From: Rhodococcus triatomae
GTDB taxonomy: Bacteria > Actinomycetota > Actinomycetes > Mycobacteriales > Mycobacteriaceae
Assembly (NCBI RefSeq): GCF_014217785.1
Contig: NZ_CP048814.1
Span: 4,154,001-4,218,000 of the forward strand
Direction of reading: 5' to 3'
Length of the DNA: 64,000 bases
The notes below the pieces were generated by a model that saw only the letters and a program-made list of their open reading frames with translations, had not been told where the DNA came from and did no database searches. The translations under genes and the position numbers were made by a program. Shown here one piece after another: positions 61,922 through 64,000 of this stretch; position 1 is the stretch's first letter; each line of letters opens with the position of its first letter.

Positions 61922-63277
61922 TCACGAGCGGCTGCCGACGCGGTCGGGGACGACGGCGACGGTGGGGGAGTCGGCGGTGCCGCGGGCGAGCAGGAGCGAC
62001 ATGCACACGACGGAGATCAGGACATAGCCGATGCCGAGGCCCACCACCGGCCAGATCGACGCGGTGCGGGTGAGGAGGAACTGGCTGGCCATCGGGGCGG
62101 TGCCGGCGAACAGGGCCGTCGACATCTGGTACGAGAGCGAGATTCCGGTATAGCGGACCTCGGTCGGGAACACCTGGGCGAGGATCCCGGCGAGTGCCGC
62201 GTAGTACATCGCGTGCGGCGCGGTCGCGAGCACCATGCCGAGGACGGCGAGTGGGAGAGAGCCGGTCTGGATCAGGACGAACATCAGCGGGAGCAGGACC
62301 AGCTCCGGCAGGAGCATCCAGAGCACTGCGCGGGCGGGTGCCATCCGCGTCGCGAGTACGGCTCCGAGCGGTTGCAGGATCACCTGGGCGACCAGGGCGA
62401 TCGTGATGACCAGGAGGAACTCGCTGCGCGCGAAACCGAGTTCGGAGGTGGCCCACGCGAGGGCGAAGGTGGTCTTGACGTAGGTGATGGCGACTCCGGC
62501 GACGACGGCCCCGATTCCGAGCACCACGACGGCGCGATGGTTGCGCAGGACCTCGACGAGCGGGATACGGGTGCGCTCCTGGTTGGCGGAGGCCTTCCGC
62601 ATCTCCGGTGTCTCGGAGATCCGCAGCCGGATGTACAGGGCGACGACGATCAGCGCGGCGGAGGCGAGGAAGGGGATCCGCCAGCCCCAGCTCTCGAAGG
62701 CCGCATCGGACAGCGCGGTCAGTCCGAGGAAGGTCACCGTCGCCAGCAGATTGCCCACCGGCGAACCCTGTTGTGCGAACGCTCCGTACAGGACCTTCTT
62801 TCCCGGTGGCGCGAACTCCGTGGCGATGAGTACGGCGCCGCCCCACTCGCCGCCCATCGCGATCCCCTGCAGGATGCGCAGCAACACCAGGATGATCGGA
62901 GCCCAGACGCCGATCTGCGCGTAGGTGGGCAGTAGTCCGACTCCGACGGTCCCGATACCCATGAGCAGCAGCGTGATGATGACGGCGTTCTTGCGACCGA
63001 ACTTGTCGCCGAAGTGTCCGAAGATCACCCCGCCGAGTGGCCGGGCGACGAATCCGACGGCGAAGGTGGCGAACGCGGCCAGCGTGCCGACGGCAGGGGA
63101 GACGTCGGGGAAGAAGAGGCGGCCGAGCACGAGCGCCGACGCCGTTCCGTAGATGTAGAAGTCGAACCACTCGATGGTGGTACCGACGAATGCCGTGACT
63201 CCGGCCCGCTTGGCCTGACGGGGGTTGTAGGCGGGCGCGGCGGGGGCGTCGGTGTTCGGAGGTTGTGCGGTGCTCAC
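61922..63277 (-). CDS. MHS-family (metabolite:proton symporter) MFS transporter
   Basis: Major facilitator of 451 residues with twelve hydrophobic segments. FVGTTIEWFDFYIYGTASALV near residue 28 is the typical first helix of the metabolite:H+ symporter group (ShiA, ProP, KgtP). FGHFGDKFGRKNAVIITLLLMG near residue 86 is the loop 2-3 motif, and LRILQGIAMGGEWGGA near residue 132 is also characteristic. Substrates of this group are organic acids, betaines and amino acids. The GTG at 63277 has AGGGAG. It is the first gene of the operon with the dehydrogenase and CoA transferase, and divergent from a LysR regulator. Confidence 0.92.
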   Translation of the reverse strand: MSTAQPPNTDAPAAPAYNPRQAKRAGVTAFVGTTIEWFDFYIYGTASALVLGRLFFPDVSPAVGTLAAFATFAVGFVARPLGGVIFGHFGDKFGRKNAVIITLLLMGIGTVGVGLLPTYAQIGVWAPIILVLLRILQGIAMGGEWGGAVLIATEFAPPGKKVLYGAFAQQGSPVGNLLATVTFLGLTALSDAAFESWGWRIPFLASAALIVVALYIRLRISETPEMRKASANQERTRIPLVEVLRNHRAVVVLGIGAVVAGVAITYVKTTFALAWATSELGFARSEFLLVITIALVAQVILQPLGAVLATRMAPARAVLWMLLPELVLLPLMFVLIQTGSLPLAVLGMVLATAPHAMYYAALAGILAQVFPTEVRYTGISLSYQMSTALFAGTAPMASQFLLTRTASIWPVVGLGIGYVLISVVCMSLLLARGTADSPTVAVVPDRVGSRS

Positions 63278-63427
63278 GGAATCTCCCTGGCATGTGGAGG
63301 TGGCCGTCACGAGGACGATGAAGAAGAGATCGACATCACTATGAGCCCGGAGACCGTGTACTGTCCAAGACCTAATCGCAGAGGATCAAGAGCCTGGCAC
63401 ACATAATCGAACGGGTCGGAGGCAGAG

Positions 63428-64000
63428 ATGGAATTGCGCCAGCTGCACGCGTTCCTGGCGGTGGCGGAGGAACTGCACTTCGGTCGAGCGGCCGAGCGGC
63501 TTCATCTGGCGCAATCGCCGCTGAGTCAGACGATCCGGGCGCTCGAACGCGAACTCGGCGCACGATTGTTCGAGCGCACCACCCGGTCGGTTCGCCTCAC
63601 CGCGGCGGGTGAGGCGCTACTGACACCCGCGCGCATCATCGACGCCCAGGTCGATGCCGCGCGGCGCGTCACGCGAGCAGCCGGTGCGGGAGAAACCGGA
63701 CGTGTCAGTGTCGGATTCGGCGGTGCCAGCGGGTACGCCGTGCTCTCCGCCCTCACCCGTGAACTGGCGGAGAGCTCGCCGGGGATCGAACTCGACCTGC
63801 GGCCTCAGATGTACTCGGGCGAGGTGGTCGAGTCGCTGGCACGCGGGACGCTCGACATGGGGATCGTCGGGCTCCCCGTCCCCGCCGGGCTGGCCACGCG
63901 GGTCGTACGCCGCGAATCGCTCGTCCTCGCCGTCCCCGACGGCCACGCCCTGGCTACTCGCGCCGAGATCGTCCCGGCGGATCTGGCGGGCGAGCGCTTC
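63428..64000 (+). CDS. LysR-family regulator, N-terminal part
   Basis: The first 191 residues are visible; the gene runs off the right edge. The helix-turn-helix is MELRQLHAFLAVAEELHFGRAA and AQSPLSQTIRALERELGARLFERTTRSVRLT. The effector domain begins with GRVSVGFGGASGYAVLSALTREL. It resembles BenM/CatM-like regulators of aromatic or organic-acid use. GGAGG stands before the ATG. It is divergent from the MHS transporter operon (150 bp), which it most likely controls. Confidence 0.9.
   Translation, partial: MELRQLHAFLAVAEELHFGRAAERLHLAQSPLSQTIRALERELGARLFERTTRSVRLTAAGEALLTPARIIDAQVDAARRVTRAAGAGETGRVSVGFGGASGYAVLSALTRELAESSPGIELDLRPQMYSGEVVESLARGTLDMGIVGLPVPAGLATRVVRRESLVLAVPDGHALATRAEIVPADLAGERF

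Overview
The window is GC-rich actinobacterial chromosome, most like Rhodococcus or a close mycolic-acid relative. This rests on gene content: an IdeR nearly identical in its opening residues to the mycobacterial protein, actinobacterial SOS boxes, mycobacterial-type AhpC/AhpD cysteine spacing, SigB, Rpf, and several actinobacterial DUF families. The order YihY - DUF3039 - DUF3099 - sigB - ideR - PAC2 - alpha/beta hydrolase - PhzF - nrdR - LysM protein - lexA matches, from memory, the Mycobacterium tuberculosis Rv2707-Rv2720 region, here opened up by inserted transport and catabolic modules. No prophage, IS element, CRISPR array, tRNA or rRNA was recognised.

Layout. 1-2413: choline uptake and oxidation (betT, partial betB). 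2.6-8.7 kb: fructose PTS, with fruR-fruK-fruA-ptsH on the minus strand and ptsI divergent. 8.8-11.4 kb: uracil permease and an acyl-CoA dehydrogenase. 11.5-14.2 kb: SOS and replication block (lexA, a maltose-acetyltransferase-like gene, a LysM cell-division-suppressor homologue under two overlapping SOS boxes, nrdR). 14.2-22.1 kb: hrpA, a frameshifted Pr6Pr membrane protein, a class III aminotransferase, a cytochrome P450 and a TetR regulator. 22.2-30.1 kb: small envelope proteins, rpf, phzF, ahpC-ahpD/oxyR, an HTH-less LysR-like protein, DUF5997 and a CPA2 antiporter. 30.2-32.7 kb: DUF3516 helicase. 33-40 kb: six-gene ABC importer operon with an embedded acyl-CoA ligase. 40-46.3 kb: hydrolase, PAC2, lipoprotein, DUF4192, galE and ideR. 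46.4-50.4 kb: overlapping lysine deacetylase and GNAT/acyl-CoA synthetase genes. 50.6-57.4 kb: sigB, methyltransferase, DUF3099, DUF3039, YihY, helicase and a small zinc-ribbon-like protein. 57.6-64 kb: DUF952, a methyltransferase, and a LysR-flanked module of MHS transporter, AidB-like dehydrogenase and CaiB-type CoA transferase.

Cross-cutting observations. Many genes here show a TANNNT-like -10 box exactly 6 or 7 nt before an ATG/GTG start with no ribosome binding site, which is the signature of leaderless mRNA. At 22436-22458 two such promoters are superimposed back to back on one 7-bp core. Short tandem repeats sit in the leaders of ahpC and of the ABC substrate-binding lipoprotein, and four copies of a 13-bp motif lie before the methyltransferase at 58211. 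Many start codons below were chosen from ribosome binding sites, leaderless spacing or family length, and so differ from the longest open frame.
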